A DNA stretch of 64,000 nucleotides from Desulforhabdus amnigena (GTDB lineage Bacteria > Desulfobacterota > Syntrophobacteria > Syntrophobacterales > Syntrophobacteraceae): assembly GCF_027925305.1 (NCBI RefSeq), contig NZ_BSDR01000001.1:2197001-2261000 (forward strand), given 5' to 3'. This document shows, piece by piece, positions 19,793-27,785 of this stretch. The position numbers and the translations under genes are program-made. The notes beneath the pieces were generated by a model. It saw nothing but the letters and a program-made list of their open reading frames with translations, was not told where the DNA came from and did not search any database. Position 1 is the first letter of the stretch. Every line of letters starts with the position of its first letter.

Positions 19793-19991
19793 CCGCTAAA
19801 GCAGTCTGTCACACAGCCTTCTACATCGCAAGAGCTGAAGGCGGTCTTCGGTTCATGTTTTGATCGAAGTTTTCAGGGGAGCAGGAGAAGTAAAGGCCTG
19901 CTCCCCGTTTTATTGCTCCCAACTCCGGTGGGACTCTTTACATCATTTTGCACAAGGCCCCCAACTCAGCCCCGATGTTTTAGGAGTTTTC

Positions 19992-20789
19992 ATGAAGAAT
20001 CTAGCAATCGTCCTTTCCCTTTTCCTGACATTATTATCCTTCAATACATCTTCAAACGCATCCCCCCTGAACGAACAACAGGATGCTCTCAAACAACGAG
20101 CTATTCGCCTATGGCAGGCGCGTGTCGAACAAGACTGGAATACGGAATACGGTTTTCTACCCAATATTGAACACAATGCACAGGACCAGGAAAAATATGC
20201 ATCGCTCATGAAGAAAGATGCCCCATATCTTTATCTTTCCTACCAAATAGGAAATATTGAAATTTCAGGCGATGTCGCCTGGATCTGGACGGAATATGAT
20301 GTACGCCCCACACAATTTCCCACCTACCCGGTCACCCACCGCGCTTCATGGGAGATTTGGATCAAACAGGGGGAAGCCTGGTATCCCGTAGATCCGTACA
20401 GCCAGGAAAGGTACCCTTCCCTTCCACCGAGCCAGCGGGTTCCCGCCGCGGAAGCGCTTTTGCTCCAGCGGGCCAATGCCTATTACGATGCCCTGGAAAA
20501 AGAGGACATCCAGGCCCTCTACAACTTTTTCATGCCCTCCTTCAGGGAAAAAGTGCCCTTTGACGAGTTTCAACAGAAGCGCATGTTTCTGAAGTATCTG
20601 ACACATGAAATCGCCTGGGCCCAAGTCAACGCCCAGGATCCCCAAATAGGGCGCACAATGATCAAATTCACCTATCGCATCAACGATCCAAATCTGACCA
20701 AACTCACCCCGACCGAAAAGACCAAGTTCCAGGAGTGGGTAAACATCGATGGGGAATGGTATATCCCGGGCAGAGAAGACCAAGAGTAA
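19992..20789 (+). CDS. Exported protein with two NTF2/SnoaL-like segments
   Basis: A 265-residue exported protein. Residues 1-23 form a signal peptide (MKNLAIVLSLFLTLLSFNTSSNA). The mature part looks like two related units, about 27-135 and 145-260. Each starts with a helix containing a WQARVEQDW or YYDALEKEDI type segment and ends in strands with W-rich text (DVAWIWTEYDV, IWIKQGEAWYPVD, EWVNIDGEWYIPG). This is the general look of NTF2-like folds, but the assignment is tentative. The frame opens at 19860; the ATG at 19992 follows TAGGAG and creates the signal peptide. The next gene starts 13 nt later. Confidence 0.65.
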   Translation: MKNLAIVLSLFLTLLSFNTSSNASPLNEQQDALKQRAIRLWQARVEQDWNTEYGFLPNIEHNAQDQEKYASLMKKDAPYLYLSYQIGNIEISGDVAWIWTEYDVRPTQFPTYPVTHRASWEIWIKQGEAWYPVDPYSQERYPSLPPSQRVPAAEALLLQRANAYYDALEKEDIQALYNFFMPSFREKVPFDEFQQKRMFLKYLTHEIAWAQVNAQDPQIGRTMIKFTYRINDPNLTKLTPTEKTKFQEWVNIDGEWYIPGREDQE

Positions 20790-20802
20790 ACAAGGAGAGA
20801 GC

Positions 20803-22260
20803 ATGTTTTTTGGAAACCCGTTTCTTTTCTATCGAAAGCTTATCTATTTTTCTCTCGCATCTCTTTTTTATATCATGCTACCCTCCAATGCGCCGGCCCA
20901 GGAGGCATCGATGCCGAACGGCACGGTTTTTTCATCTGCAAGCACCGGCTTGCCGAAAGAAGGCAAATGGAAGTGCTGGCCCGACCTTGCGGATGTAAAC
21001 GGCGATGGATTCCTGGATCTCGCCGCAACGGTTCGTCTCGAACAGGGGCCGCGTGTCTGGCTTGGCGACGGCAAAGGCAATTGGAAGGACGATTCTCAAG
21101 GATTGACGACGAAGAGCATTTCGTGCGGAGGCGGTACTGAATTTGCGGATGTCAATAAGGACGGCAAGATAGACCTCGTGGTCGCCGATCACTGCGCCGG
21201 TGGATTCATCTACCTCGGCGACGGCAAAGGGGGATGGACGGTTGCCGCATCAAACCTTCAGACCGCCATGATCGAGGAGGCCGCAAAGGCTAAACAAAAG
21301 GGATCCAAAGCCGCCAAATCGAAAGAGCAACCCTCCAGCCCTCAATATGCATCCATCGACCCGGAGGAAGTGGACGAATTCAAGGGTACGGAAGATGTCG
21401 CTGTGGGAGATATCAATGAAGACGGTTTTCCGGATTTAGTATTCAGCCACTCTTCCCGTGGAGGATTCATCGTCTTTTTGGGCGATGGTACCGGCAAGCG
21501 ATGGATTGAACAGAAATCGACCGGACTTCCAAATGTCTACAACATCAGCCCTGGCGATCCCCTCAATAACGGCTGGGCCAGTCGAGTCCTTCTCCATGAC
21601 ATGAACTCCGACGGCCATCTCGACGTCGTCACCGCCTTCCACAACGGACCAAGGGTTTTCACAGGCGACGGGAAAGGCTCCTTTCACTCTACATCTCAAG
21701 GGCTTCCTGAACCGATCCTTTCAGGTCTTTTCTGGGGAATAACCGTGGGAGATGTGAATGAAGATGGTCTACAGGATATCGTCGTCGCGAACCGTGTCGA
21801 TGGTCCCGTACTTTACCTGCAGAAACCGGATGGAACATGGCAACAAGGCCCTACGATACTGCCCGATATGAACGGCGGAGCTTATGGCGTCACTCTTGCG
21901 GACTTCGATAACGACAAGCATTTGGATCTCCTCGTCAATGGGGTCATGACAAAAGGGCTTGGCAGTATTTACGGCATTTTCCTCTGTAAAGGCGACGGTA
22001 AAGGCAACTTCAATGAGCTTAAAAATACAAATCTGCCAGCCAATGGGCTTTCCGTCACATGGGGTATGGTAGCCGGCGACGTGAACAAGGACGGTTTTCT
22101 CGACTTCGCCATTGCCACCGGCGGTACCGTTCCCATACCTCCCCCACAATTCGCTGCACAGTACAAGGATATGAATATTGAACAGGAACAGCCATTAACC
22201 AGGGTTCAAGTTTGGTTCAATCAACCACCGCAAGGGGTACAGAGTCAAAAATCTCAATGA
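20803..22260 (+). CDS. Exported FG-GAP/VCBS repeat beta-propeller protein
   Basis: A 485-residue exported protein with a signal peptide (about 1-33, ending NAPAQEA). Seven calcium-binding type repeats of the form DxNxDGxxD follow: DVNGDGFLDLAA, DVNKDGKIDLVV, DINEDGFPDLVF, DMNSDGHLDVVT, DVNEDGLQDIVV, DFDNDKHLDLLV and DVNKDGFLDFAI. This predicts a seven-bladed FG-GAP propeller like that of integrin alpha chains, for surface or periplasmic binding. A Lys/Ala/Ser-rich low-complexity loop is inserted between repeats 2 and 3. AAGGAGAG at 20792 selects the ATG at 20803. It is probably co-transcribed with the NTF2-like gene. Confidence 0.88.
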   Translation: MFFGNPFLFYRKLIYFSLASLFYIMLPSNAPAQEASMPNGTVFSSASTGLPKEGKWKCWPDLADVNGDGFLDLAATVRLEQGPRVWLGDGKGNWKDDSQGLTTKSISCGGGTEFADVNKDGKIDLVVADHCAGGFIYLGDGKGGWTVAASNLQTAMIEEAAKAKQKGSKAAKSKEQPSSPQYASIDPEEVDEFKGTEDVAVGDINEDGFPDLVFSHSSRGGFIVFLGDGTGKRWIEQKSTGLPNVYNISPGDPLNNGWASRVLLHDMNSDGHLDVVTAFHNGPRVFTGDGKGSFHSTSQGLPEPILSGLFWGITVGDVNEDGLQDIVVANRVDGPVLYLQKPDGTWQQGPTILPDMNGGAYGVTLADFDNDKHLDLLVNGVMTKGLGSIYGIFLCKGDGKGNFNELKNTNLPANGLSVTWGMVAGDVNKDGFLDFAIATGGTVPIPPPQFAAQYKDMNIEQEQPLTRVQVWFNQPPQGVQSQKSQ

Positions 22261-22562
22261 GCGGAAAACCGCTCTTTCGCTCATCGATGACCTTTGTTCT
22301 CTTAAAACATCCCCTTCGTATCGTTCCAGTAGATATACGGTGAAAGCACGCCGTCAGAAGGTCGGAATTCCCTGCCCGACGCTGTTGGGTGTCGGGCAGG
22401 AAAACCCGACCTGCCATTTCATATAAAAACGAACAACCGGGGAGGAACGGGGCTCATTTCCCGTCCCCTCGTCATTCCCAAATTCCATCAGATGAAAATT
22501 ACTCGGGATACAATCCCGACAACATTCCACAGAGATGCCGTCAAGGGAAAATATATAAGACC
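22261..22562. other. Intergenic region with nested stem-loop
   Basis: 302 nt. The only feature seen is the nested inverted repeat at 22359-22412, which could end transcription of the FG-GAP gene, though no T-run follows. Confidence 0.45.
22359..22412. repeat. Nested inverted repeat
   Basis: Inner arms CCTGCCCGAC (22371-22380) and GTCGGGCAGG (22391-22400) are enclosed by outer arms AGGTCGG (22359-22365) and CCGACCT (22406-22412). Confidence 0.6.
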
Positions 22563-23693
22563 ATGCCATCTATAAATGTTTACAAAACCGAATTCAACGG
22601 ACATTCATTCTTCGAATATTTTCTTCGACGCCTTCACAAATGGCGCAGTCGCCGGCTTTACAAATTGATGACACTTGCCGCCTTTTCAATCCTGTTTTCA
22701 TTCTCTTCACAAATGACTCAGGCAGCGACGTCCTCCCCCAGGCAAAGCAAAAATGCCGTCGCCAGCGTCAATGGACAAATCATTACTTCCGAACAAATCG
22801 AAAAGCCTCTTGCATCGCAGCTATACAGAATGCAACAAGAAATCTACAATTTGAAGCGCACTCAACTGGAACAGACCATCGCCCAGATTCTTCTTCAAAA
22901 GGAAGCGGACAAGAAAGGAATCTCCTTGGACCAGTTTGTCAAAGAGGTTATCCTTCCGCAAGGCGTCCAGGTGAGCGACGAGGAGGTTGAAAAATATTAC
23001 ACGCAGAATCAGGAATCGTTAAAAGAGTGGAAGGGAACACAGGAAGAACTGAAACAACAGATCAAGACATCACTGGAGGAACAGAAATATTACCAGAAGA
23101 TCAATGAATATATACAAACCCTGATATCTCGAAATAAGGTGGAGATATATCTTCAGGACCCCCCACTCCCTTCTGTAAACATAACAGCGGGAAACTCCCC
23201 CTCTTCAGGCCCCTCCAACGCACCTCTCACTATCATTGAACTTTCCGATTATCAATGCCCCTCATGCCGTCAAACCTATGGCGTCACGAAGCGGATCATG
23301 GAGACCTTCAAAGGTCGGATCAGATGGGTCTTCAAAGATTTCCCACTTGGGCAGAACCCCGTTTCAGTGAAAGCTGCGGAGGCATCCCGCTGTGCTGCCG
23401 ACCAATCAAAGTTTTGGGAATATCATGACTTGCTTTTTGGAACAACTCAGGAGCTTACAACGGATAAGCTGAAAGATCTGGCAAAACAGCTCAATCTCGA
23501 TATGGATAAATTTTCGGCGTGTCTTGATAGCGGGCAATATCGAAACAATGTTCTGCAGGAGGCGCAAGAATTTGCTGCCCAAGGTGTTGATAGAACACCA
23601 TCCTTTGTCATAAATGGAAAATTGTTACCGGGAGGCCCCTCTTTTGAGCGTTTCAAGGACCTGATCGATCGCGAATTGTCCCGGCATAAATGA
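22563..23693 (+). CDS. SurA-type chaperone domain fused to DsbA-like thioredoxin
   Basis: A 376-residue exported fusion. After a basic N-terminus (RRLHKWRSRRLYK) and a hydrophobic signal or anchor (about 36-55), residues about 62-197 resemble the SurA/PpiC N-terminal helical chaperone region (VASVNGQIITSEQIEKPL, LKRTQLEQTIAQILLQKEADKKGIS). Residues about 215-376 are a DsbA-family thioredoxin fold with active site CPSC at 232-235, WVFKDFPLGQNP and the cis-proline segment VDRTPSFVING. The likely role is periplasmic disulfide formation or isomerisation on exported clients. ATG 22668 is an alternative start that would remove the basic extension. Confidence 0.88.
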   Translation: MPSINVYKTEFNGHSFFEYFLRRLHKWRSRRLYKLMTLAAFSILFSFSSQMTQAATSSPRQSKNAVASVNGQIITSEQIEKPLASQLYRMQQEIYNLKRTQLEQTIAQILLQKEADKKGISLDQFVKEVILPQGVQVSDEEVEKYYTQNQESLKEWKGTQEELKQQIKTSLEEQKYYQKINEYIQTLISRNKVEIYLQDPPLPSVNITAGNSPSSGPSNAPLTIIELSDYQCPSCRQTYGVTKRIMETFKGRIRWVFKDFPLGQNPVSVKAAEASRCAADQSKFWEYHDLLFGTTQELTTDKLKDLAKQLNLDMDKFSACLDSGQYRNNVLQEAQEFAAQGVDRTPSFVINGKLLPGGPSFERFKDLIDRELSRHK

Positions 23694-23830
23694 GGACATG
23701 ACCCATGCATATAAAAAAACAACTTCAAAAATCATTTTAAAACGAAAGGTTACTCAAGCATATTCATGAAAGTAAAACCGTTTAAAGCCCATTCATGAAA
23801 AAACATATCTTTCTGAAAGGACCGACCACA

Positions 23831-25192
23831 ATGGGATCGAGGCTCATCTGCATATTTGTATTCTTTTTGACCTGCAGCTTCTCCTTGCCTGCAAACTCAC
23901 TAGACTATCCTGTCGACTATACTTTTGAGCAGGTACCCGATCCCCTTTCTTTGGACAATCCTGTCTATCCCCTTATCGACAAGAAAGTTCCAAGTCCCGG
24001 AAAGTCATTCTACGATCTCTATTTTGGAACGGTGCTCACCCGAATGACCCGCAGACTGGGATTGAGACATGAATATTCACGTTTCGATCCCTTCAATGCC
24101 AACCATTCCCTGCTCCTTATGACCTACCAAAACACCGGCAGGTGGTGGATATACCGCACCACCCCCCTGCCCTGCGACCGGCCCGCCAACCTTGTGATGA
24201 CCTTGAGCAGTCAAACAACAGAACTCCGATGGGATCGAAATCTTTCCAACATCATTTGGGGGCTTCGAGACTTCAAAATCATCAAGATCGATGTTGAAAC
24301 ACGCAAGGAAACAGTCGTAAAAGATTTTGCCAAGGACAAGACCCTCGCTCCCATCATTCGGGCCGAAACCGATCTCTTTCGCATCACGACGAAAAAAGAG
24401 GGAGAGGCTTCTTTGAACAACAGATTTTGGGCACTCTGTCTGCAGGGTCAAAACGAGGATGGCAGGCTGAGGTATATATTCACATGGGACCGGCAGAAAA
24501 ATAAAATTTTAGGTGTATTCAAGCTCTCTCGAGAGGAAGCGGAACTCATAGACTGGGTTGGGATGTCCCCTCTCGGAAAGAGAGTCTTGATTCTTGGGCG
24601 CCCGGCAAGTGGAAGAATATTGTCCGGCTTGAACATGGCCGACAAAAAATTCAGAAAATTCTACAAGCTTACAAACAGGCATGGGCACTCCGACGTTGGG
24701 CTCGATGACAAAGGCAGAGAAGTGATTGTCATGGTAAATACCTGCACTGGATATGTCGATCTGATTCCCCTCGATTTTACTTCCAAGCCTGTCAAGACTC
24801 TTGGAGATTATGAAGGCAATGGTATCAGGCCCCTCATCCAACTTACGTCGAGTACCCGGTCCATCCATATATCTTGCAACTATCCCGGTTATTGTGTTGT
24901 CTCGACTTTCTGTCCTCCCGACGTGCAGGAAGACAACTGGCTGGATCGGATGATTGCCATGGTGAAACTCGATAGAGAGAAGCCCTCTGCGTATTATCTC
25001 GCTAAACTGTACAATTCACGAGGACCCGGGGAATACGTGGCGGAAACCAAAGCCTCCATCTCAAATGACGGCACCAGAATCGTCTGGACCGATAATTGGA
25101 GTTTGAACGTCGGCGAGGAACAGACTTTTATCATGCAATTGACCATGCCATCCGCCTGGTCGGATAAGCTCGATTCTTCGCAGCTACAATAA
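23831..25192 (+). CDS. Exported protein, probable TolB/WD40-like propeller
   Basis: A 453-residue exported protein with signal peptide MGSRLICIFVFFLTCSFSLPANS. The mature protein has recurring strand-rich segments of about 45 residues such as FDPFNANHSLLLMTYQNTGRWWIYR, LRWDRNLSNIIWGLRDFKIIKIDVETRKE and SISNDGTRIVWTDNW. These recall PD40/TolB or oligogalacturonate-lyase-type propellers. The assignment is by pattern only. It contains several cysteines. The frame starts at 23795; ATG 23831 is preferred because AAAGGA precedes it and it heads the signal peptide. It is convergent with, and only 23 nt from, the zinc-ribbon gene. Confidence 0.65.
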   Translation: MGSRLICIFVFFLTCSFSLPANSLDYPVDYTFEQVPDPLSLDNPVYPLIDKKVPSPGKSFYDLYFGTVLTRMTRRLGLRHEYSRFDPFNANHSLLLMTYQNTGRWWIYRTTPLPCDRPANLVMTLSSQTTELRWDRNLSNIIWGLRDFKIIKIDVETRKETVVKDFAKDKTLAPIIRAETDLFRITTKKEGEASLNNRFWALCLQGQNEDGRLRYIFTWDRQKNKILGVFKLSREEAELIDWVGMSPLGKRVLILGRPASGRILSGLNMADKKFRKFYKLTNRHGHSDVGLDDKGREVIVMVNTCTGYVDLIPLDFTSKPVKTLGDYEGNGIRPLIQLTSSTRSIHISCNYPGYCVVSTFCPPDVQEDNWLDRMIAMVKLDREKPSAYYLAKLYNSRGPGEYVAETKASISNDGTRIVWTDNWSLNVGEEQTFIMQLTMPSAWSDKLDSSQLQ

Positions 25193-25215
25193 ATGCATTT
25201 ACAGATCGACGGCAT

Positions 25216-26151
25216 CTATTTCTTTTTCTTGGTGTCATTCATGAGAGCCAAAACGAAATCGTTGATATCGTCGATACTTGGAATTTCATTTTTTATCTTA
25301 TGCGGTTCTTCGGATTTATCCGGACTTCCGGTAGAATACTGTTGATTTTCACTTTCCAGGAAGAAGTCGAGGTCGTCATCATCGAGGACGAGTTCCAAGA
25401 GATCTCCGTCGCCGATTTCCATTCCCATTGCATTAGGACTTTCAGTCTCAAGACTGAAATCGCTCAACCCTTCGGAATCTGAAAGTTTCTGAAGACGTTC
25501 CGCCCCCTTTGCGACCTCCGGATCGCTTTCGGGTTCATCGTTCAACTCCAGGCTGAGATCGAGGAATTCTTTCGATTCCGGCAATTTCTGAAAACGTTCC
25601 ACTGAGTCTGCGGGTTCCGATTCGGGCGCAATTTCCAGTTCCCGCCCCAGATCCATCTCTAGGGTCAAAGAATCTTCCACGGACTCTTTGCTGCCCTCCT
25701 TTATCCCGTCCGGGACTTCCATTGCCAGGAGGGTCTCTTCCTGCAGATCGATCGTCAATTCGGGTTCTTCATCATGGGCGAGTACCATTTCAGGAGTGGC
25801 TTCAGGAGAGACATCAGCGACAGGATCATTCGCAACGGGCTCAGAGGCGACGGGCTGTAGTACTTCCTCAGGCGCGATTTCCGTGAAATCCATATCCGCA
25901 TCGAACTGGATTTCCTCATTTTCAGATTCGGAGAAGGCACTCAGAGGCTTTGCATCCTCGATATCTGCAGGCTCATTTTTTTCCCCCAAAAACTCGTCAT
26001 ATTCCTTGAGGAGAGGCCCTAAAAGAAAGGGAACGGCAGGGCGCACGGGCAACAATCCCAATCCGTCTCTTACGACAGTCAAATCGATGCCGCACTTCTT
26101 GCATTCGGACAGATAGTCAAAACTTACAAAACCACACTTGTTGCATTTCAT
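25216..26151 (-). CDS. Zinc-ribbon protein with long acidic disordered tail
   Basis: A 311-residue protein with no recognised function. Residues 1-22 form a zinc ribbon (Cys 3, 6, 17 and 20: CNKC and CKKC). The rest is a highly acidic Glu/Asp/Ser/Pro-rich region with imperfect repeats built on ERFQKLPESKEFLDLSLEL and ERLQKLSDSEGLSDFSLE, near 190-245. The ATG overlaps the rsmE stop (ATGA), so it is translationally coupled as the last gene of the dprA-topA-pilD-rsmE cluster. The repeated short motif could be a linear interaction site, but that is speculative. Confidence 0.7.
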   Translation of the reverse strand: MKCNKCGFVSFDYLSECKKCGIDLTVVRDGLGLLPVRPAVPFLLGPLLKEYDEFLGEKNEPADIEDAKPLSAFSESENEEIQFDADMDFTEIAPEEVLQPVASEPVANDPVADVSPEATPEMVLAHDEEPELTIDLQEETLLAMEVPDGIKEGSKESVEDSLTLEMDLGRELEIAPESEPADSVERFQKLPESKEFLDLSLELNDEPESDPEVAKGAERLQKLSDSEGLSDFSLETESPNAMGMEIGDGDLLELVLDDDDLDFFLESENQQYSTGSPDKSEEPHKIKNEIPSIDDINDFVLALMNDTKKKK

Positions 26152-26936
26152 TTTAGCTGCTCCCCGATTGATCCGCCGAAATCCCCCCACAGCAGTTGGA
26201 CTGCCGAAACGATGGCTACCGCAGCCGTTTCAAAGCGCAGAATCCTCGGCCCCAAATGCACGAAATCGAAATCGGCCTTTCTGAACCGTTCCACTTCCTG
26301 GTCAGACCAACCCCCTTCGGGCCCAATGACCGTCATTACTTGTTTGCAGACAGGGACGGAATGGGTGAGGGCCAAGAGGTTTTTCTCCGCCTTCGACTCA
26401 AGGGCGACAACCTTGATCCGCAGCCCTTCCTCCTTCTCCCAGCCGGGAACATACGCCAGGAGTTCTTCTATTTCAGACAAGACCATGATCTCAGGAATAC
26501 GCGCCCTTCCGCACTGGCATAAAGCCTCTCGCGCAATTTTCAGCCATCTCTCATGTTTTTTTTCCGCCTGCGCCCCCCTCAGACCATACTGACTCCTGGC
26601 AGCCCTGAAAACCATAATACGGTTTACTCCCAATTCTGTTGCCTGACGGATCACCAATTCCATTCTATCCGACCGCGCAATGGCCACTGCAAGGGTAACC
26701 TTCAAAGGGGATTCATTGTGCAGAATCCGCCTTTCGAGCAGTCTCACCCGGATGGCTCCCCCCTTGATCTCCTCGATAACCCCCTCCCAGGCATGCCCCT
26801 CACCGTCTCGCAGCTCAATGCTGTCACCCGGCCTCGAACGCAGCACACTTTCGAGGTGGTGCACCGTTTCCCGCGGAAGAGAGACACATTCTTCACCATC
26901 GGAGAGGTTTGGCAAAAAGAAACACTTGCGAGTCAT
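26148..26936 (-). CDS. rsmE: 16S rRNA m3U1498 methyltransferase RsmE
   Basis: SPOUT-family methyltransferase modifying U1498 in the decoding region of 16S rRNA. About 262 residues: an N-terminal PUA-like RNA-binding domain (FFLPNLSDG, HHLESVLRSRPGDSIELRDGEG), then the SPOUT domain with AIARSDRMELVIRQATELGV, VIGPEGGWSDQEVE and LGPRILRFETAAVAIVSAVQ, the last two forming the knotted SAM site. The frame opens with a GTG at 26978, but the ATG at 26936 gives the normal N-terminus. The stop overlaps the start of the zinc-ribbon gene. Confidence 0.93.
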   Translation of the reverse strand: MTRKCFFLPNLSDGEECVSLPRETVHHLESVLRSRPGDSIELRDGEGHAWEGVIEEIKGGAIRVRLLERRILHNESPLKVTLAVAIARSDRMELVIRQATELGVNRIMVFRAARSQYGLRGAQAEKKHERWLKIAREALCQCGRARIPEIMVLSEIEELLAYVPGWEKEEGLRIKVVALESKAEKNLLALTHSVPVCKQVMTVIGPEGGWSDQEVERFRKADFDFVHLGPRILRFETAAVAIVSAVQLLWGDFGGSIGEQLK

Positions 26937-26987
26937 GATTCCGGAAAGTCCATCCCCGTTTATTCTCCTTTTCGGCACATAGCTTTT

Positions 26988-27773
26988 TCAGGCAAAATGC
27001 CCCAGATACCATCGAAAAAACTTCTCACCCCAAAATAGATAGGCGGTTGCCCCCAGAGAAAGAAAAGGCCCGAAAGGGACCATGGTATTCATCCCTTCAC
27101 CGGATCGCCACATGGTCACAAAACCTACTATGGAGCCTGTCAGGGAAGAGACCAGTATGGTGAAAACCACGCCGGGCCATCCAATGAAGGCTCCGATCAT
27201 ACCCAGCAGTTTGATGTCGCCTACTCCCAGCCCTTCCCGGCGCCTGAAGTACCTGTACCCCACCGCGATCAGGCAAAAAAGACCTCCTCCGAGCAGCATG
27301 CCAAGCAATGAGTCCAACCACGAAATACGCATGCCGACAAAAGAAAGGCAAAACCCCAGGACAATACCCGGCAGGGACAAAACATCGGGAATGAGAAATG
27401 TATCCAAATCGATGAAAGCGATAATGAGCAGCAAGGAAACGAAAAGGAAATCGATCAAAAATTGCGCATCCATCCCCGACTTACGAAACAATAGGACCGC
27501 CAGAAGCCCAGTCAGCAACTCCACAGTTGGATAACGCAAAGAAATTGGGGTCTTGCAAAAACGGCATCTCCCCCTCAGCAGCAGATAGCTCAAGAGGGGA
27601 ATATTGTCATAAAAGGCGATGGGGTGCCTGCAGTTTGGACAGCGGGAGCCCGGCTGAACAAGGGATTCTTTTGCGGGCAGCCGATGAATCACAACATTGT
27701 AAAAGCTTCCCAGGATACACCCAAAAACAAAGACAACCCCTTGCAGCGCTACAGATGGAATGGGAAAAGGCAT
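26988..27773 (-). CDS. pilD: Prepilin peptidase (PilD/GspO type)
   Basis: Membrane aspartic protease that cleaves and N-methylates type IV prepilins and type II secretion pseudopilins. The 261-residue protein has the N-terminal methylase region with two CxxC pairs (CPNC, CRFC), LGSFYNVVIHRLP, and the catalytic Asp regions IAFIDLDTFLIPD and GVGDIKLLGMIGAFIGWPG. About seven to eight hydrophobic segments are present. It lies 12 nt downstream of topA. No pilin genes are in the window, so its substrates are encoded elsewhere. Confidence 0.95.
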   Translation of the reverse strand: MPFPIPSVALQGVVFVFGCILGSFYNVVIHRLPAKESLVQPGSRCPNCRHPIAFYDNIPLLSYLLLRGRCRFCKTPISLRYPTVELLTGLLAVLLFRKSGMDAQFLIDFLFVSLLLIIAFIDLDTFLIPDVLSLPGIVLGFCLSFVGMRISWLDSLLGMLLGGGLFCLIAVGYRYFRRREGLGVGDIKLLGMIGAFIGWPGVVFTILVSSLTGSIVGFVTMWRSGEGMNTMVPFGPFLSLGATAYLFWGEKFFRWYLGHFA

Positions 27774-27785
27774 ATGCTGTTTCTT

